Assembly: GCA_948474755.1 (NCBI GenBank)
Contig: CAOLHI010001295.1
Coordinates: forward strand, 340,289-404,288
Origin: Ctenosaura bakeri
Lineage: Eukaryota; Chordata; Lepidosauria; Squamata; Iguanidae
Length of the DNA: 64,000 nucleotides
Direction of reading: 5' to 3'
Of the stretch, positions 33,441 through 46,900 are shown one piece after another. The notes beneath the pieces are model-generated. The model saw only the letters and a list, made by a program, of their open reading frames with translations, was not told the origin of the DNA and searched no databases. Made by a program: the position numbers and the translations under genes. Each line of letters starts with the position of its first letter. Position 1 is the stretch's first letter.

Positions 33441-34565
33441 GGAATCTTGTGAATGCAACTTTTATACCATGCTGGAATTAGCTACAACTTTTCATTGCCA
33501 CCTTCATCAGAAAGACTATACTGCCCATACATCTAGTCATTCCCCTCAGAATACGTACAGTCTCAGGAGATATCCTGTATTCCAAAAACAGAAACCATTG
33601 CGCAACCATGTGAGGTTGCATATGGCATACAGTGAATGTTGAAAGTTGCCAACACAGAGAAAACTTAGACTTCATATGTGACAGCCAAGCCCTGCAAACT
33701 CAACAGCCTTGCCTGACTTCTTGAAGGCATAGGCAGTCAGTTCTTTGAAGTAACCCATGAAACAGAATTGGCAGTTGTATATAAAGGAAAAGGATGTGTG
33801 TAAGGACAGCCTGCCACATCATCACTATAAACAGTTATCAAATACAGCCTAAGGTGCCCACAATTAATAGCTGTTTCTGCAACGTCACAACCATCCGCAG
33901 TTGCAACATTAATTATACAGTTCCCATAAGGACCAGGCAAGAAATGCTAGCATCTTCATCACTGTACAACTCTGTAACCCCAGTTTCTTTGGACGTAGTC
34001 TAGACATACTGCATCAGCTCCTTACACACCCTGACCTTAAAGAACAAGTTACTCAAGATAAAACCACCTACAGGCTAAGCCACAATGGTGAAGAAACTGA
34101 GACTCTCTCCTGAGAGATTGCCTCTACCAGACACCATTTGTGGTGGGAATCCTTCCTCAGATGGTCCCCTGATGCTTCAGGAGTCTTCAATGTCATGTTA
34201 TACTCCGTTGTTATCCTGGCCTTCCAAATTCTTCTAGTTATCAGCTTGTCTGGTTTGGCATATTGGGTGCTCCACCAGATCTCCAAATTAAGGGCCATTG
34301 GTGAATTGACTAGGCTCGCCAAGGTTCAGTTTTTTCTTTAACAACATTTTTTGATGCCTAGAGAACCCCCAGGACCCCATAGAGAAGCCCTGGTTCATGA
34401 TGAACTAGTATCACGAGAGTTAAGAACAACCTTCATCCTATGCATGGCATACAGAAGGAGACTGCTCTGAGACCTCTACAGGAGTCCAAAGAACTTCCTG
34501 ACTCTTGGATACATCTGGACGAGGTCACCCCAGAGCCTGGCTGGAGCCCAAATGTCCTATTGGAC
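33441..34565. other. Unassigned sequence inside unit D
   Basis: No gene is recognised. It is part of the 2.8 kb absent from the corresponding place in unit B. Several short frames show no family resemblance. Confidence 0.4.
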
Positions 34566-36213
34566 AGATCTACTGAATACTTATTTATTTATTTATTTAT
34601 TTGCTCAGTCCAAAGACCATTGCAATCCAACAAGTACAAAAAAACAAACATCCAAGATCTCTTCAAAACAGATCACCCTCATCACATAATAAAACAACGC
34701 CATAAACATCTTCATAATAAAATGAAACACAAAATTAAAACATAGATTACATATTCTCATATAAAATTGCATACATTACATAATTACAATTTACAAATAC
34801 CATCTCTTACTCTACAAGACTCTGATGCTTTTTATCTGGTATGAGCTCTAAAAAGTTTTCTCTTGCCCTAGCAGCCTTCACTGCAAATGCAGCGACCTTT
34901 CTAATCACATGCTGATTTGTTGATTGTACTAAAAAAGCAAGTTTCTCCTTTGCTGTCCAGTATTTCATTTTCCTTAAGAAAGGCGCTAAATAACTTTCTC
35001 TTGTCTCAGAATATATCTGACATTCAAGTAAATAATGAGCTAAATCTTCTAACACCAGCTCACCACATATGCACAGCCTTTCTTGGACTGGGATGTTACA
35101 AAATCTACCCCATTTCATCATTGTATCCATTTGTTCAAAACGTAAGTGTGTAAAGGCTCTGCGAGCTTCCATGGACAGTGAGAGTGTCAGATATTTTTCA
35201 AATTTATGTTCTAATTTCAGTTTAGCTAGCCATTTAGTTGATCTACAAGATGTTAGGGCAGCAATATCTAACTGAGCATTCACATCGAACACTCTTTGTT
35301 TAACCATCTTTTTAGTATCAGACAACCTTGGATTTAATAGCTGATATGAAAAACCAAAGGTTAATAACATATTTGAAAAATTCTGTAGCCAAAATGTTCC
35401 TTGCTGACAAGTTCTTTGTTCTTCTAAGCAAACCTTGGGGAGTCTATCTTCTGTTAAACTACTTATTCTACACCAGAAATTTACCATCCTGGAATATATT
35501 AGGCCCTCAATCCTATCCATCCCAAGTTCGGATCTGACTAAATAAGCCAGAGTAAATTTAGAAACATCTAAGATCATACGCAGGAATTGGGATTGGATAT
35601 TTTCAATTTTTGCAAGATTTGTAAAGCCCCAAATTTCAGCCCCAAAAATGAGTGCTGGAATAACTTTTACCTTAAAAATATTTATAATAGGGCATAAAGA
35701 ACCTGGGTACCTATAGTTTAATAATCTATTTAAGGACTGCAAACTTGCCATAACTTTCACTTCACTTTTCCTTATTTGTTGCACCCAGGAGCCTAATGAT
35801 GAAAAATGGATACCAAGATAGCAATAGGATTTTACTTGCTCTAATTCTTTTGAGTTGATAAGCCATCTGTATTGTTTCCTTTTTCTACCAAAGACTACCA
35901 CCTTTGACTTATCATTATTAATGATCAGGTCATTTTCTATGCAATATATATTAAGATGTCTAAGTAATCTTCTCAGACCAACTTGTGATGTTGAAAGGAG
36001 AATCATATCATCTGCATACAATGAGATATTAATTGCTTTGTTTGAAATTTTTGGCATATGAAACTCGTATTTATAAAGAGAGGTAACAATATCATTAATA
36101 TAAAAATTAAAAAGAAATGGAGCTAAAATACAGCCTTGTCGTACCCCTTTATATGTGGGGATAGTATCTGTTAAAGCCAGATTGGCTCCTGTTCTAACCT
36201 TCAAAGAGGTTTC
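34566..36213 (-). mobile_element. I/Vingi-like LINE, 5'-truncated
   Basis: A minus-strand non-LTR retrotransposon ends in a (TTTA)n-like tail (34579-34604 on the plus strand), with a 3' UTR to about 34806. Coding sequence runs from there to the truncation point near 36213, where unit D homology resumes. The clade (I superfamily, Vingi-like) is inferred from the reverse transcriptase and C-terminal Cys/His style. RTE-like or another clade cannot be excluded. Confidence 0.75.
34807..36204 (-). pseudogene. LINE reverse transcriptase C-terminal half, open frame
   Basis: A 465-codon uninterrupted frame. It contains KGVRQGCILAPFLFNFYIND (fingers/palm), the catalytic SLYADDMILLS, a NDKSKVVVFG motif, SYCYLGIHFSSLGSW, and a C-terminal CICGELVLEDLAHYLLECQIY zinc-like motif. 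The frame begins at the truncation, where TTG and not ATG is the first codon and a TAG stands four codons further upstream, so there is no true start. The endonuclease and the first half of the reverse transcriptase are missing. An intact frame of this length with YADD suggests a fairly young insertion. Confidence 0.8.
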
Positions 36214-36360
36214 CTACTGAATACAACAAGTTTACAAGACCTCTTTGGGTTCCAGGACCTGAGTGAGGCTGCCCCAGAACCCAACAGAAACAAGCGGTTG
36301 TTCTCAACTCTGGATCTCCAGCTCCCCTCAACTGGCACCCTCCAACTTCCCCTGGACTCC
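36212..36360. repeat. Duplicated unit D, continuation
   Basis: ACTGAATACAA, GAGGCTGCCCCAGAACCC, ACAAGCGGTTGTTC and CAACTGGCACCCTCCAA match 26537-26625 of unit B in order. Homology then fades. Confidence 0.65.
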
Positions 36361-37175
36361 TCTACTCTTCTTTGCACATTGTCAGCTACAACAGATTTGT
36401 GTAGATCAAGCACCCAGGAAACCAGTAGTCTGGTATACCAAGTGTTGTCTGCTTTTTCTGCAGGTTCCCAAGTTTTTAATATATCAATGTTGTTTTTTCT
36501 CTCAGTGTGTTGCATATCCATAAGGCATGGCAACACCAATTTCCATAGAACTTCAGCACTCCTGCACTGTACACCCAACGGTTTCAGCTGAGGAGGCCCC
36601 AAGACTAACCACTTTTCAAGTTCCCTCCTTATACTACAGGAATCCCCTTCTTGATTTGATTGCAAGGCAGCCAACCCAGACCACTGAGAAGCTGTCAGCT
36701 GAATCAGCCCTCAAGCTGAGGACAGCCAGCTGCTAGTGAAAGCTGTCCCAATGCATGAGGAGATCCTGATGAAGTTGAAGACCACTGATCCATCCTGAGA
36801 AGACATCATGAAAACCCTGAAAGTCAAAGACTATAGTTTCAACCTCCCACTTGCAAAGAGCACTATTTTGGACACTGAGGTGAGGAGCATTTTCTCCATC
36901 TTTCTGATGCACAAACTGTTCACTCTGCACGGGAGCCCAGTGGATATATCTAGGGGTTATTATACCTACTTGCACAAATGAAGTGGCAGTGTCATTGATC
37001 ACATAATAGTCTTACCCTTGTTGTTCCCCTTAGTAAACACGTTTGAAATCCTGGAATGTGCAAAAAGTGGTCATTTCCCTTTAGTGGTGCCCTTAAGACC
37101 AATACCTAAATGGGTAGCACTAACTAAAACAGCATATTTAGGGGGATAATTATCAGGGGAAAGGAGGCTGAAATA
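36361..37175. other. Gene-free stretch
   Basis: No coding frame with family resemblance and no repeat that I can name. Confidence 0.45.
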
Positions 37176-37565
37176 GGCCCTTTTCGCACGGCATTTCTGA
37201 AGCGAAAGGGCCCCGTACGACGCACTCACATTTGCATGACACTCAAGGGCCTGACGCAGACCACGCACACATTTTTTTCATTTTTGGCTCAAAGCCGAAA
37301 ATGCTGCACGGTTGCGCATTGCTATGGGGCCCCGTGCCCACTTACCTGGTGTGCGGAGCCTCGAGAGCCGGGCTGGTTGCGTGTCCTCTCCTTAGTGCAG
37401 CCTGCAAGGTCCCAGGCTGCACTGCGAATGGAAGAGGCAGGGCATTTGCATGACGAGGAAGGAGTTGTGGAGCCAAAGCAGGAGGGATGCGACAGCGTTC
37501 CTCCCAAGCCTTCATGCACGAGCTGAGCAGCCCAGCACCGGGAAAAGGTAAGGTGCGAAAAGGGC
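37176..37565. mobile_element. MITE family 2, copy 1 (TIR GGCCCTTTTCGCAC)
   Basis: A GC-rich element of 390 bp ends in inverted repeats GGCCCTTTTCGCAC and GTGCGAAAAGGGC. Flanks read AATA and TATA. The interior shares with 47153-47578 the pieces TTTTTGGCTCAAAGCCGAAAAT, GTGCCCACTTACCTG and GTGTGCGGAGC, in order. There is no coding capacity. Confidence 0.82.
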
Positions 37566-37589
37566 TATAGTCTATTAGATTGAACAGTA

Positions 37590-38010
37590 CTATCCGGGAG
37601 AAATTACAGAGTAAATATTTGGCATGTCTGCACCAACTTTTCTATGATAAATCAGTGAATCATTTAGATATCTATCAACAAATTGTGATAGATAGAACTT
37701 AGGTCTAATAAAAGCTACACATAAGAAAAAATCAACCACCAGAATATGACTGGATTGATGTAGAATATAGAGCAGGCAAAAGAAATCTGGCAAAAAAGTT
37801 AAGAGAATCCCACAATAACCCATCTTGAAAAAACAGTGAAAGTTTAGTTAAATGTAGGCTGAAATATAAAAGTCTACTTAAAGATAAGAAAGCTAAACAG
37901 ATAAAATTTCATTGACAGGACCTGAACCTTGCAGTAACAGAATGGAAAGAAGACAAATTCTGGGAACTTGTTACCTGAGGCCTAAATAAAATAAAAAATC
38001 CTATTTGTTT
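37590..38010 (+). mobile_element. LINE fragment, linker upstream of the reverse transcriptase
   Basis: With a few stops, the plus-strand translation gives AGKRNLAKKLRESHNNPS, KYKSLLKDKKAKQIKF and WKEDKFWELVT, then GLNKIKNPI. This is the basic linker between endonuclease and reverse transcriptase in I/CR1/Vingi-type LINEs. It probably belongs to the same family as 34566-36213 and 52794-54170. Confidence 0.55.
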
Positions 38011-38205
38011 GGCATATAAGATTCACTTTTTTTCCTGAAAAATATTGTTTGAAAATGGGGTGTGTCTTATATGCTGGTGCATCTTATACACTGGCAAATA
38101 CAATACACACAGGAAGCCTCAATCACAGCCTCTATTTGGATTAAAAACTTTTCTGATATTTTTTTGGAGTCAATCAAGCCTTGGAAGAGGCTGGGACAGA
38201 TAAAG
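38011..38205. other. Possible DNA-transposon end
   Basis: GGGTGTGTCTTATATGCTGGTGCATCTTATACACTGG resembles a repeated-motif terminus known in vertebrate DNA transposons. The element is too short to assign. Confidence 0.3.
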
Positions 38206-38211
38206 ACTTTC

Positions 38212-40876
38212 CTTTTTTTCCCTCACTTTTTTTATTAATAAAGTAAAGTAGTTTTGAGAAAAACTTGAACAAAAAAAAAGAAGAAAATACATGATAACAT
38301 AAAGTTATTCTCAGTCAACAAATATCTTCTGGTAATGATCATTGAATATTAGAGAAGAGAAATATTTTCTAAAGTTATGTTGATTACATTTATAAAAAGA
38401 AAAAGAAAAACAACAACATACCTATATATAATTTAACACTACTTCCATAAGTTTGAACTTTACCTCTTCTTGAAAAATAGCATAGATTTACTACCTATCA
38501 CCTAAACTTCCTCTCCTTATATAACCTTTTTCTGTGTTTTCTTTGTGCTAGTTGATTTTGTTCCTCCTATATGTCAATTTATACATATATATATACACAC
38601 ATACATACATTGTTATGTGCACATACACTAACAATTGTACGGAAAGATCTATATCCAATCAGAATGATAATCTCCATAAAGGTCACTGCGATTCTCATGT
38701 TTATCTGTATGTTTATTTATTTTTTAATCTCTCTAAAATGTATTCAAGCTCATTTGATTTATTTGGTTTGATTTATTGGATAATTAAATTACCCCATTTT
38801 TTACAGAGAAACATCATACTTGGATCCCATTCCTTCAATATTTTATCAGATTTCCCCTTAATCTTACAGGTAAGCTGATGGTTTTCCTTCATCTCCAGTA
38901 TTTTAATCATCCATTGCTCTAAAGTGAGGATTTCTTTAATTTTCCAATATTTCGCTATTAATATTCTAGCAGCAGTAACAAAATACAATAAAACTCTCCA
39001 ATATTTCTTTAAGATTTTTGAATCTATATTTTGAACCATATTTAATAAGAAAATTTCTGGTATGAGAGGTATCTGGGTTTCAAATATTTCCATTAAAATT
39101 GTACTCAGCTGCTCCCAAAAAATTTTAATTTTTTGGCAGCTCCACCATATATGTATGAAAGTTCCAATTTTCTCTTGGCATTTCCAACATTTATTCTGAT
39201 GTGTGTTATACATTTTATCCAATTTGGCTGGTGTTAGGTACCATTTATAGACTATCTTCACATAATTTTCTTTAAGATCTTGAGATAGTGTAAATCTATG
39301 GGTTTTTTTCCAAGATGTTTCCCAGTGTTCTAGTTCAATTGTATGACCTAGGCTATTGGCCCAAGATATCATGGTATCTTTGACCATTTCTTCTTCCAAT
39401 TTATAATTTAATAAGAATTTATAGAATTTTGATATAACGTGGTTTGACTGACCGAATATAATCTTCTCTAACTCATTAGGTGTTTGTTCAGATTGAATCC
39501 TTCCGGCCTTAAGTCTATCTTGTATCTCTTGTGGAGTTGCCTATATGGAAACCATGAGACCTGAAAACCTATTTCCTCCAGTTTTTCTCTTGTTCTTAAC
39601 TGTGGTGTAGGTGATTTACCTAATTCTAGTAGATGTTTGTACATCAACCATTTTTCTTGAGTATTGACTCATCTCCCAAAAAAAGTTTCGTGGGAGATAT
39701 CCAAGCTGGGATTTTGTTGTAAATTTTTTTTTCTTTATTTGTATCCAAATTCTCAATAAAGATCCTTTTATAAAGTGGTTTGTAAAATCCCTGTCTATTT
39801 TTGTCTTATTGTACCAGAGAGGCATGCCAGCCCATTCTGTTGTCGACTCTTTCTAGCATTAATATTCTTCTATTCTGTAACCTGATCCAATCTGATATCC
39901 AAGTCAATCCACATGCACAATAGTATAATTTATGATCTGGTAAACTACATCTGCCTCTTTCTTTTTGATATATTCAATTTTTCCAGTTTATCCTTGAAAG
40001 GTCTTTTTGCCATTCTTGGAATGGTTTATCATTTTTGATTATTGGCAAATTTTGAAAAAGAAAGATTATTTTGGGAAGGACATTCATTTTCACTGTCATG
40101 ATTCTGCCGAGAAGGGATAGATGTAATTTATTCTATTTTTCTAAATCTTTCTTTATTTCCATCCATGTTCTTAAATAATTGTTGTTGAAAAATTCTGTGG
40201 TTTGCCTCGTGACCCAAATGCCTAAGTATTTTAGTTTCTTTGGAATCTGAAATCCAGATTTTTTAATAAGTTGTTCTTCTTTCCCAGGTACATGTTTTTG
40301 TTAGAATTCCAGTTTTCTCTTTATTTAAAATCCCACACTTTTACTAAATTCTGAAATGATCTTTAGGAGCTTGTCTATACTCTCAAGTGGTTCTTGTAGA
40401 AAGATTATAAGGTCATCGGCATAGGTTTGTAATTTATATGTCTGTTCTTTAATTCTAACCCCTTTAATAACTGGATCAGAACAAATTCTTCTATTCAGTA
40501 TTTCCAATATCAAGATAAATAAAAGAGGTGAGAGAAGGCAGTCCTGTCATGTTCTATTCTTAATATTAATTTATCTCATTTTTTCTCCATTTACTACAAC
40601 TCAAGCTGTTTGGTGTGAATATATTTATTGAATCCATTTTACTAGTTATCACCCAAATCCATTTTTTCCAGGGCCACAATTAGAAATTTCCATCTCACCT
40701 TATCAAACGTTTTCTCAGTGTCTAAGAAGATCGTTGCCAATTCTTTTTCGTTATGCCTCTCAAAGTGCTCTATAATATTTATCACTGTTCTTACATTATT
40801 TCTCAATAGTCTATTTGGCAGAAAGCCATTTTGATCTTCATGTATTACAGATTGCATAACTTTCCTCTTTTCTAAT
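38212..40876 (-). mobile_element. L1 LINE, minus strand, 5'-truncated
   Basis: The 3' end is marked by T runs at 38212-38240. On the minus strand the order is HEDQNGFLPNR (about 40845), FLDTEKTFDKVRW (about 40725), YADDLIIFL (about 40425), then the C-terminal domain with CWKCQEKIGTFIHIWWSC (about 39200-39130) within a 208-codon frame at 38773-39399. Stops and frameshifts break the rest. The 5' truncation is at about 40876, where a plus-strand LINE piece begins. Confidence 0.9.
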
Positions 40877-40879
40877 CTA

Positions 40880-41172
40880 CCTGAGTGGCAACCAGTCACT
40901 GGAATCAAGATAACATTTCTGATTGCATCCTTGGATCTAAGAATGCACCTGGAGAAGATATGCATCTTCCAGAACTTTTAAAAGAACATGTTGAATGATG
41001 GAGTTCCATTCTTATTGATCTGTTCACCATGATAAATAGTACTCATCAGATGCCTCCTGCGTGGATAATGAATATTGTATGTCCTATTTACTAGAAAGGA
41101 GACAGGGTTCGCAAATTTATTGGCCAATCAGCTTGCTTCACATCATTTCAAAGCTATATGCTCAATACTTAC
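40880..41172 (+). mobile_element. I/Vingi-like LINE, N-terminal reverse transcriptase fragment
   Basis: The plus strand reads [31 protein letters not shown], then with a shift [16 protein letters not shown]. This is the conserved block 1-2 region of a non-LTR reverse transcriptase. It joins the CR1 fragment at about 41172 without loss of frame. Confidence 0.65.
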
Positions 41173-41790
41173 CTCAGAAAGCCAACATGATTCTTGGTTG
41201 CATCAATAGGAGTATGGTGTCTAGATCAAGGGAGGTAATGGTACCACTCTATTCTGCATTGGTTAGACCTCATCTGGAATACTGTGTCCAGTTCTGGGCT
41301 CCTCAATTCAAGAAGGATATCAACAAGCTGGAGTGTGTCCAGAGGAGGGTGACCAAAATGGTGAAGGGTCTGGAAGCCATGCTTTATGAGGAATGGCTTA
41401 GGGAGCTGGGTATGTTTAGTCTGCAGAAAAGAAGGTTAAGAGGGGACATGATAGCCATGTTTAAATATTTGAAGAGATGTCATGTCAAGGAGAGAGTGGG
41501 CTTGTTTTCTGCTGCTCCAGAAACTAGAACAAGGAGCAATGGATTCAAGCTCCAGGAAAGGAGATCCTACTTGAATCTGAGGAAGAACTTCCTAATGATC
41601 AGAGCTTCCCAGCGGTGGAATATGCTGCCTCAGAGTGTGGTGGAGTCTCCTTCTTTGGAGGTTTTTAAGCAGAGGCTGGATGGCCATCTGTTGTGAGTTC
41701 TTTGATGTGTTTTCCTGCATAGCAAGGGGTTGGACTGGATGGCCCCTGGGGTCTCTTCCAGCTCTATCATTCTATGATTCTATGAAATTA
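41173..41790 (+). mobile_element. CR1 LINE, 3' end of ORF2 and tail
   Basis: The frame reads [57 protein letters not shown] and [16 protein letters not shown], ending [10 protein letters not shown] with a TGA at 41695. This is the diagnostic C-terminus of amniote CR1 reverse transcriptase. The element ends with the family's terminal octamer repeats, ATTCTATGATTCTATGA. The coding part here has no stop, although the copy is severely 5'-truncated. Confidence 0.92.
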
Positions 41791-41904
41791 ACAGACTGCC
41801 TATAGAAAAGACAAATCACACATGAAGAACAGGCAGAATTTAGAAGTGAATGTAGCACTGTAGACCAATGTTTCACTTTAAGTCACATCATATGGTAGTA
41901 TACT

Positions 41905-43990
41905 TTTTTTAAGAAAAAAATTGTTAGTATTTTACACATATAAAATAACTGGATATACCCCACTGTTGTGGATATATCCAAACCCCCCCCCCACTTCCAT
42001 ATTTTTCTTCCCCAGTTGAGTTGTACCTTATCTTCCATTTTTATAGAAAAGAAAAAAAGAAAAAAATCGCTATTTCATCCTCTAATAGATTTATATTTTT
42101 AACCAATCCATTACCTCTTTCCATTCCCTTTCACAGTTCGGGATAGGTTTGTTTTTCAAAGAATTTGCTAATTTTTCAATCTCTACCATATCCAGGACTT
42201 TTAATTTCCATTCTTCTAGATTAATTTCTTTCTTTTCTTTCCAATGTTGATCATATGTCAATCTTGCTGCCGTAATCAAATACAGCATTATCTTCTGGTG
42301 TCTTCTGATCTCCCTATTTTGACCTAACATATTTAGTAAATAAAATTCCAGTATCATTTCAAAATTCACTTTACAAATTTTTGAATTTCATTATGTATCC
42401 CCTTCCAAAATTTCTTTGCCATCTGACAAGTCCTCCAGATATGAAAGAAGGAACCCACCTTTTCTCTAGATTTCCAACACTTAGCATCCCCATTTGTAGT
42501 TATTTTTTGTAATCTCTCTGGGGCCATATACCATCTATTCAACATCTTATAAAAGTTTTCTCTTAAATTTAGATTTGGCGTACTTTTTTATCTACTTTCC
42601 AAGTTTTCCCCCCAAGCTTCTAGTTCAATTGGGTGCCTCACATTTTGGGCCTATCTGACCATCGTGTCTTTTATTATGTCTGATTCCATTTCTCTCTTCA
42701 ATAACACTTTATAAAATTTAGAGATGTCCATCAGCTCTCAGTTCTTCTGTTGTTCTCATTCTAGGTTTATCGTCATCCTATTTCAATATATCCTGATATG
42801 TTAATAATTTTACTTCTTTTATTGGAGTAATTTTAAAAGCTTCCTGAGGTGATGTCCAGGTTGGAAGTTTTATATAATATTTCTGCTTTATTTGTAACCA
42901 GATCTTTAATAATGTTTTCCGAATGCAATGATTATTAAATGCTTTATTCACTGCTATCTTGTTATAGCACAAATATCCATGCTATCTGAACCTATTATCA
43001 AATTCTTCCAATTCTTTTATTGACAATTTCTCTAAAAGAATCCAGTGTTTTATCCAGTCTAGGCAACTAGCATAATAATATGTCTTGAGCGATGGTAAAT
43101 CAAATCCTTCTCTCTTTTTTACATATTTTAAATCTTATTCTTGCCTTTTCCCGTTGCCAAATAATTTTTTGAAGATCTTTTCCTCATTCTTTAAATATTT
43201 TTTCTCTTCCTATTATTGGCAAGTTTTGAAAAAGAAACATAAATTTAGGTAATAGAGACATTTTGAAAGCATTGATTCTTCCCAAAAAGGATAAATTTAG
43301 TTTATTCCATTTTTCAATGTCGTTTCTAATATCTTTCCATATCTTTTGATAATTGTTACCAAATAATTTTTAGTTCTCAATTAAAAAAATTCTCAAGTTT
43401 TTTGTTTTCTTGGTTAGTTGACATCCTGACATTTTTCCCAGCCAATTTGCTCTCTTTTTTTGACATATTTAGTGTCATTACCATTGTCTTTTCCTTATTA
43501 TATCCTGTTATATATATATTATATCCTGTTATATACCCTATTATATCCTTATTATATCCTCTTATATCCTGCCACCTGTCCAAAACCTTGCAAGATTTCC
43601 AGCAACTTTTGGATTGATTTTTTGGGTCTTCTAAAAAAATTGTAACATCATCTGCAAGGGATCTTAATTTCAATTCCTTTTTTCTTATTTCCAAGCCTTT
43701 TATCTGTAAGTCCTCATTTATTATATTTAACAATACTTCCAAAACTGCAATAAATATTAGTGGTGACAGCGTACATCCTTATCTTGCTCCTTTATATATA
43801 GGGAAGCTTGCCGAGATATCTCCATTTAGTAATAGTCTTGCGGATTGATCTTGATAGATCATCTCTATCCATTTACAAATATCTGCTCCAAAATTATATT
43901 CTCTCAATACCCGATGTATAAATATCCAAGAAACATAATCTTTTTTTCAATTTTTAGCAAAATGGATTCCCTTTGTTTCTTATTGCAATA
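41905..43990 (-). mobile_element. L1 LINE, minus strand, partial ORF2 and 3' UTR
   Basis: Minus-strand frames give an altered catalytic region, LRSLADDVTIFLED (about 43655), then a RT-to-C-terminus linker at 42778-42972 and the C-terminal LITAARLTYDQHWKEKKEINL (about 42280) frame at 42091-42369. Many stops are present. Upstream of about 43990 the RT is missing, and the 3' end of the next L1 (44070) follows almost at once. It may be part of an older L1 split by that insertion. Confidence 0.85.
43490..43575. repeat. Short TTATATCCT-type tandem repeat inside the L1
   Basis: Six to seven imperfect copies of TATATCCTGTTA/TTATATCCTTA lie in a row inside the L1 reverse transcriptase region and expand it. 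Confidence 0.8.
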
Positions 43991-46900
43991 AAAACAGAAA
44001 GACATTTGTTCCTGCAACTACTGATATAAGTTTATGAGATGATGTCTCATCATATGGTATTTGATCCTGGTGTTTTTTTCTTTTTGGTTTTTTTTTAAAT
44101 AATTTTTATTAAAATAGTTCTAAACATGAATCTCATGTGTCTCATTAGTGTGTTGTTTACACAATTAATTTCTTTATCAATAATTTACAGATTCCTACAA
44201 ACATTCCTCCATACAATTATTACAATTATTGACATTTAAATCTTTTCAAATATATATTTTAAAACTTTTATTCCTCTCCCTCCCAAATTCCTCCTCCTCC
44301 TTTAATATTATCTCAGTATTGTCTTCTCTCCCAATTTTCACTCTTCCCATTCTCCTTTCCCTCCCTTTCCCCCTACCAACTGTCCTTTTTTCTGTTCTTT
44401 CTTCAAGTCTAACCTGCATTCCAATGTTTCCACCAGACCTGCAATTTATGTATTATCTTTTTATTGTTGTGTGTCTAGATTATATTATTGTGCACTTAAA
44501 TTTCTTAAAACAAAAAAAAAATTCCTTACCTACTTATATATTTACTTTGGTTAATTATCTAGTACACTTTCTCTAATGCCCTCTTATAAATCTCCTATTC
44601 CTCCACCTCTTGATTCACAACTACTAAATCACATTTATCTTATTATCTATCCTGTTACTATAATTACCTTCCTTTCACCCATTCTATAACAGGCTTTCAA
44701 TTCCTTTCAAACTGTTGGTTTGATGCTTCTTCATCAAGTTTGACAACTTCTCCATTTCCAATAGATCTGACATTTTAAATTTCCATTTCTCTATAGAAGG
44801 TGCTTCATTTCTTTTCCAGTCTTGTGCATAACATAGCCTTGCTGTTGTGACCAAGTAAAGTATCATTTTCTTTTTTGTTCTCAAACTTTCTTGTCTGATT
44901 ATATTCAACAAATATATTTCTGGAGACATTTCATATTTTATATTCAGAATCCTTGTAACTGAATCATGTATCCCATTCCAATATTTCCTTGCTACTTGAC
45001 GTGTCCATCACATATGATAGTATGTTCCAAACACTTTCCCGCATTTCCAGAATTGTCCACTTCCTTTGTGGGTTATCTTCTTCAATTTTTGTGGTGTCAT
45101 GTACCAAGGATACATTATTTTGTAAAAATTGTCTCTCAGATTCAAGCACAGTGTGAATTTTATGTCTTTAGTCCATATTTTCTCCCATTTGGCCAGTTCT
45201 ATATTGTGTCCAATATTTTGTGCCCACTTTATCATGGGTTCTTTGATCTGTTCTGATTCTAATTCTCTCGTTAATAATTCTTTAGAATTTAGAAATTCTT
45301 TTAGTTTTATCTCCCAACAGAATTCCATCTAACTTGTTCTCTTTTTCTTCAAATCCCACAAATTTTGGGCACTTACTTCTTCTCTGGTTTTCATCACTGG
45401 TTTCTTTCCTTCCCATTTAATCAAATCTTTATATCTTAGCAATTCTCCTGTTTTTGTTTCAGTTATTTTAAAAGCTTCATGTGGTGACATCCCTGTTGGT
45501 AACTTGTAGAATTTCTTGTTGATAGTTTGCCATACATTTATGAGGGATCTTCTGAGATAATGATCTTTAAAATCTCTATTTACTTCTGTTTTTCGATAGC
45601 AAAGATAGCCCTGCCAGCCAAATCTTATATTGTATCATCCTAAGTCCAATAGTTTATTATTTTTGAAATCTATCCATTCTCTAATCCAGTCCAAACAGCT
45701 GACTTGATAGTAGACCTTCAAATGGGGTAATCCAAAACCACCTCGTTCCCTACTGTCTTGTAATGATTTCAGTTTTATTCTTGGCTTTCTTCCTGCCCAG
45801 ATAAATTTTTGTTAATTCTTCATTCCAAGTTGTGAAGAGTTTATCATTGTTTATTATTGGAATATTTTGAAATAGAAACATAAGTTTGGGAAGTACTGCC
45901 ATCGTTATTGTGTTGATCCATCCCAGTAAGGAAAGGTTAAATTTATTCCATTTCTGTAGATCTGTTTTTAATTGATTCCACATTTTTTGGTGGTTATTGT
46001 CATATAATTCTGAATTTTTCTTCGTTATATAAATTCCTAAGTACTTTATCTTTTTTCCCACACTGAAGCCTGATATCGATTTAAGTTCTTCATCCTCTTT
46101 TTTTGACAAGTTCATTGTCAATATTGTCAATTTATCTTATTCACTTTGAGACCTGCTACTTGACCATATTCTTCAAGAATTTCTATGATCCTATAAAGCA
46201 AATTCTTTGATTCCTCTAAAAGTAATACCATGTCATCTGCAAATGCTTTGATTTTTTTTGTTTGTTCTTTTATTTTAACCCCTCTTATTTGATCATCTTC
46301 TTGGATTTTATTATTCAATATTTCCAATGACTTGATGAAGAGTAAAGGGGAAAGTGGGCAACCTTGTCTCACTCCTCTTGATATTACAAATTGCTTTGTT
46401 CATTCCCCATTAATTGTCAATTTTGTCCTTTGGTCTTGATAAATGGTCCACTTTTTAAAATTTTCTCCATAGCCAAATTCTTCTATCATTTTTTTCCATA
46501 AATTTCCAAGATATATTGTTGAACGCCTTTTCAGCATCTAAAATGCCATTGCAAATTTTTTCCCTGGATTCTTTTCGTAGTATTCTATACAGTTTACCAC
46601 TATTCATATTTTGTTTCATATTTCTCCCAGGTAAAAACCCTGCTTGGTCTTCATGGATATATTCTTGTAGAATCTTTTTCAATCTTTTTGTTAGTATTGT
46701 TGTGAAGATCTTATAATCGATATTTAGTAAAGAAATTGGTCTGTAATTTTTTACATCTTTAGGATCTTTTCCTTCTTTAGGTATTAAAGTTATAATTGAA
46801 TCCCCCCAGGTTCCTGGTTTCCCTTGTGTTGTAATTGTCTTGATCATCCGAAAATATGGAAGTACCAATTCATCTTGAAACATTTTATAGTAAGTTGCTG

